This document shows positions 7,145 through 9,508 of a stretch of DNA of 9,508 bases, piece after piece. The notes beneath the pieces were generated by a model. The model had not been told where the DNA came from. It did no database searches and was given only the letters and a program-made list of their open reading frames with translations. Every line of letters begins with the position of its first letter. The stretch's first letter is position 1. Source of the stretch: an uncultured Planctomycetaceae bacterium (GTDB lineage: Bacteria; Planctomycetota; Planctomycetia; Planctomycetales; Planctomycetaceae); assembly GCA_903823545.1 (NCBI GenBank), contig CAIJTL010000223.1, forward strand, positions 1 through 9,508, given 5' to 3'. The translations under genes and the position numbers were made by a program.

Positions 7145-8203
7145 ATGACCGAATCGATTGCTGCCACCGGACGCCGTCATTTCGCGAGCGATAACTACTC
7201 GGGCATTTGCCCAGAAGCATGGGAAGCAATGGCCCGTGCGAATCATGGTCACGTTCCGGCATACGGTGATGATGAATGGACAGCGAAAGCCGCTGATTTG
7301 CTACGCGATCTATTTGAGGTGAACTGCGAAGTATTTTTCGCTTTCAACGGTACAGCCTCGAACGCGCTCGCGTTGTCATCACTGTGCCAGTCCTACCACA
7401 GCATCATTTGCCATGAATTGGCTCATGCCGAGACCGACGAGTGCGGGGCTCCGGAATTCTTTTCAAATGGCTCAAAGATTCTTTTAGTCAGCGGCGAGGA
7501 AGGGCGTATCCAACCGGAGTCTGTTTCGCACATGGTGCAGCGGCGATGTGATATTCACTACCCGAAACCGAAGGTTCTCAGCCTAACGCAAGCAACAGAG
7601 TTGGGGACGCTGTACTCCGTCGACGATCTGCTACAACTTCAAGAGGTGGCGAGACGTCACGAATTACGAGTTCACATGGACGGCGCTCGCTTCTCAAACG
7701 CAGTTGCAAGTTTAGGCGTGGCGCCTAAAGAGATTACCTGGAAAGTTGGCGTTGATGTGCTCTGCTTCGGCGGAACAAAGAATGGCATGGCCGTTGGTGA
7801 AGCGATCATTTTCTTCAAGAAGGAACTCGCTCAGGAGTTTGCTTACCGCTGCAAACAAGCTGGCCAGCTTGCATCCAAGATGCGATTTTTGTCGGCACCG
7901 TGGGTTGGAATTTTGGAGAATGGAGCATGGCTGCGTCACGCATCCAATGCGAATCGTATGGCAGAACTGCTGGAGTCGAGCTTGAAGCAAATCCCCGGCG
8001 TTGAGTTCATGTCGCAGCGACAAGCGAACGCGGTCTTCGCACGCTTGCGTCCAGAAGTAGCAACTACGCTTCGGGCACGCGGCTGGCGATTTTATACATT
8101 CATCGGCAGTGGCGGAGCACGCTTCATGTGCTCATGGGACACAACTGAAGACGACGTCAAAGCGCTGGTCCATGACATCCGCGAACTGATGATGGCGAAG
8201 TAA
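7145..8203 (+). CDS. Low-specificity L-threonine aldolase-like PLP enzyme (beta-eliminating lyase family)
   Basis: This 352-residue fold-type I PLP enzyme has full family length. Visible motifs are the N-terminal FASDNYSG (13-20), FNGTASNALAL (67-77) for phosphate and ring contacts, CHELAHAETDECGAP (89-103) with the ring-stacking histidine region, HMDGAR (177-182) with Asp179 contacting the pyridine nitrogen, and FGGTKNG (208-214) with Lys212 as the PLP lysine. Enzymes of this family cleave L-threonine or allo-threonine to glycine and acetaldehyde in the cytoplasm; the substrate range here is inferred. AAGGA lies 10 bases before ATG 7145. The gene is 69 bases after the ABC ATPase with no terminator between, so co-transcription is possible. 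It converges with the DUF1501 gene. A related lyase activity cannot be excluded. Confidence 0.93.
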   Translation: MTESIAATGRRHFASDNYSGICPEAWEAMARANHGHVPAYGDDEWTAKAADLLRDLFEVNCEVFFAFNGTASNALALSSLCQSYHSIICHELAHAETDECGAPEFFSNGSKILLVSGEEGRIQPESVSHMVQRRCDIHYPKPKVLSLTQATELGTLYSVDDLLQLQEVARRHELRVHMDGARFSNAVASLGVAPKEITWKVGVDVLCFGGTKNGMAVGEAIIFFKKELAQEFAYRCKQAGQLASKMRFLSAPWVGILENGAWLRHASNANRMAELLESSLKQIPGVEFMSQRQANAVFARLRPEVATTLRARGWRFYTFIGSGGARFMCSWDTTEDDVKALVHDIRELMMAK

Positions 8204-8210
8204 CGCACTG

Positions 8211-8226
8211 GAAGACGAACGTCTTC
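8211..8226. terminator. Possible weak hairpin between convergent genes
   Basis: GAAGAC (8211-8216), loop GAAC, GTCTTC (8221-8226) form a six-base-pair stem 8 bases after the aldolase stop. No clear T run follows on either strand, so termination activity is doubtful. It is the only candidate seen in the 84-base convergent gap 8204-8287. Confidence 0.3.
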
Positions 8227-8287
8227 GAGTCTCTTCTGTACCTCGACGGTTTTGATCGCAGAGTGACCGGTCTACGATCAAGTGGCT

Positions 8288-9508
8288 TTATGCCAACACC
8301 TCTTTAATCACTCGACCATGTACGTCGGTTAGGCGGTAATCACGACCGGCGTGGCGGTAAGTGAGCCGCTCGTGATCAAGCCCCAGCAGATGCAAGATCG
8401 TCGCGTGGAAGTCAGGCATCGTGACTTTGTTCTCAGCGACGTAATAGCCGTACTCATCAGTTTGACCATACGCCATGCCGCCGCGAACTCCACCGCCAGC
8501 CAGCCAAACGCTAAATGCATGGGGATGGTGGTCGCGACCGTCATTTCCTTGAGCTGCTGGAGTACGACCAAACTCGGTGCCAAAGATGACCAGCGTGTCG
8601 TCGAGTAAGCCACGAGCCTTCAAGTCAGACAAAAAGGCCGCGATCGGTTGATCGACTTTTTTGGCATTGCTCGTGTGGTTGTTCCGCAGGTCACCATGAG
8701 CGTCCCAATAATTTCGTGGATAGCTGAAGTTGACTTGAACGAATCGCACGCCCGCTTCGAGCAGTCGCCGGGCCTGCAAGCACTGTCGCGCGTACTCGTC
8801 GGTTGGTTCGACACCGACCCCATAGAGAGCTTGAGTCGCGGCGGATTCTCGATTGAGGTCCATCACATTGGGGGCTTCAGCCTGCATCCGGAAACTCATT
8901 TCAAACGTGGCGATGCGTGCCTCAAGTTGCGGGACGTCACCGATTTGTTCGAGGTGTCTCCGATTTCGTCGAGCAAGCATGTCGAGCTGCAATCGCTGCA
9001 ACGCAGGATCATCGCCCGGCGCAAGATTTGATAGCCGCGCGTCTTTGAAGTTCATACTGCCATCGCCGATGCGCGTCCCCTGATAACTTGCCGGCAAAAA
9101 CGCCGAACCGTAGTTCTGCGCACCGCCGTGATACAGCGACGGACTGAGACTGATGAAGCCCGGCAAGTTTTGGTTCTCAGTGCCGAGCCCATACAGCGTC
9201 CAGGCACCGAGACTTGGTCGGGCGAAGACGCCACTTCCCGTGTTGATATTCAGCAGTGCCGGGCCGTGCGAAACCTGATCGCCGCCGTTCATCGAGCGGA
9301 TCACGCAAATGTCGTCGATCATCGAACCGATCTGCGGAAAGAGATCGCTGACCTCAACACCACTCTGCCCATAATGTCGAAACTTCCAAGGCGAGGCGAG
9401 CAAGTTTCCCGTCGGAGCGAATTCAAACTTCGGCTTCGCAAACGGCAACGGTCGACCGGAATGCTCAGTCAGTTTCGGCTTATGGTCAAACGAATCAACA
9501 TGCGAAAC
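8288..9508 (-). CDS. DUF1501 (sulfatase-like, alkaline phosphatase superfamily) protein, N-terminus beyond window
   Basis: The frame is open from the right edge to the stop at 8288, giving 406 residues. In-frame sequence continues upstream of the apparent TTG at 9448 (HVDSFDHKPKL, LPFAKPKFEFAPTGN), which matches the family, so the true start is outside the window. Fragment motifs: WDAHGD (268-273), FGTEFGRTP (309-317), GRDHHPHAFSVWLAGGG (324-340) and DFHATILHLLGLD (366-378); the His/Asp clusters fit metal-binding positions of the alkaline phosphatase-like fold. DUF1501 proteins are abundant in planctomycetes, usually carry a Tat signal (not visible here), and often sit after a DUF1549/DUF1553 cytochrome-like partner, which would lie past 9508. 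A role in sulfated polysaccharide breakdown is often assumed but not proven. It converges with the aldolase gene. Confidence 0.94.
   Translation of the reverse strand, partial: VSHVDSFDHKPKLTEHSGRPLPFAKPKFEFAPTGNLLASPWKFRHYGQSGVEVSDLFPQIGSMIDDICVIRSMNGGDQVSHGPALLNINTGSGVFARPSLGAWTLYGLGTENQNLPGFISLSPSLYHGGAQNYGSAFLPASYQGTRIGDGSMNFKDARLSNLAPGDDPALQRLQLDMLARRNRRHLEQIGDVPQLEARIATFEMSFRMQAEAPNVMDLNRESAATQALYGVGVEPTDEYARQCLQARRLLEAGVRFVQVNFSYPRNYWDAHGDLRNNHTSNAKKVDQPIAAFLSDLKARGLLDDTLVIFGTEFGRTPAAQGNDGRDHHPHAFSVWLAGGGVRGGMAYGQTDEYGYYVAENKVTMPDFHATILHLLGLDHERLTYRHAGRDYRLTDVHGRVIKEVLA

Noticed and set aside
9446..9448. TTG at 9448 as the DUF1501 start
   Set aside because: Family-like sequence continues in frame upstream to the window edge, so the gene is cut by the edge.

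Overview
The window looks like a chromosomal segment from a planctomycete (phylum Planctomycetota). The strongest pointer is a DUF1501 protein at the right edge, from a secreted sulfatase-like family strongly expanded in that phylum. A large secreted protein of a kind I associate with planctomycetes and moderate base composition (roughly half G+C by eye) fit this. The genus cannot be fixed from the sequence.

Layout, left to right. (1) Positions 1-3715, minus strand: a two-gene operon of a DUF58 protein followed by a multi-membrane-span transglutaminase of the TgpA/DUF3488 type. The genes are joined by an ATGA stop/start overlap, and the transglutaminase runs off the left edge. (2) Positions 3716-4032: a divergent intergenic region. 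(3) Positions 4033-6258, plus strand: a 741-residue exported protein of unknown function, closed by a strong intrinsic terminator at 6294-6337. (4) Positions 6368-7075, plus: a LolD/MacB-type ABC ATPase with no permease beside it. (5) Positions 7145-8203, plus: a PLP-dependent threonine aldolase-like enzyme. (6) Positions 8288-9508, minus and convergent with (5): the C-terminal 406 residues of a DUF1501 protein whose start lies beyond the right edge.

How they work together. DUF58 and transglutaminase-core membrane proteins are commonly encoded together, usually with a MoxR AAA+ ATPase, and are thought to act at the cell envelope. Here MoxR is not adjacent; the position just upstream of DUF58 is occupied by the divergent exported protein. 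The ABC ATPase and aldolase are same-strand neighbours 69 bases apart and could be co-transcribed, but they have no obvious shared pathway. I see no mobile element, CRISPR array, tRNA, rRNA or phage gene. The segment reads as ordinary core or lineage-specific chromosome. The least explained parts are the 741-residue exported protein and the start region of the DUF58 gene.
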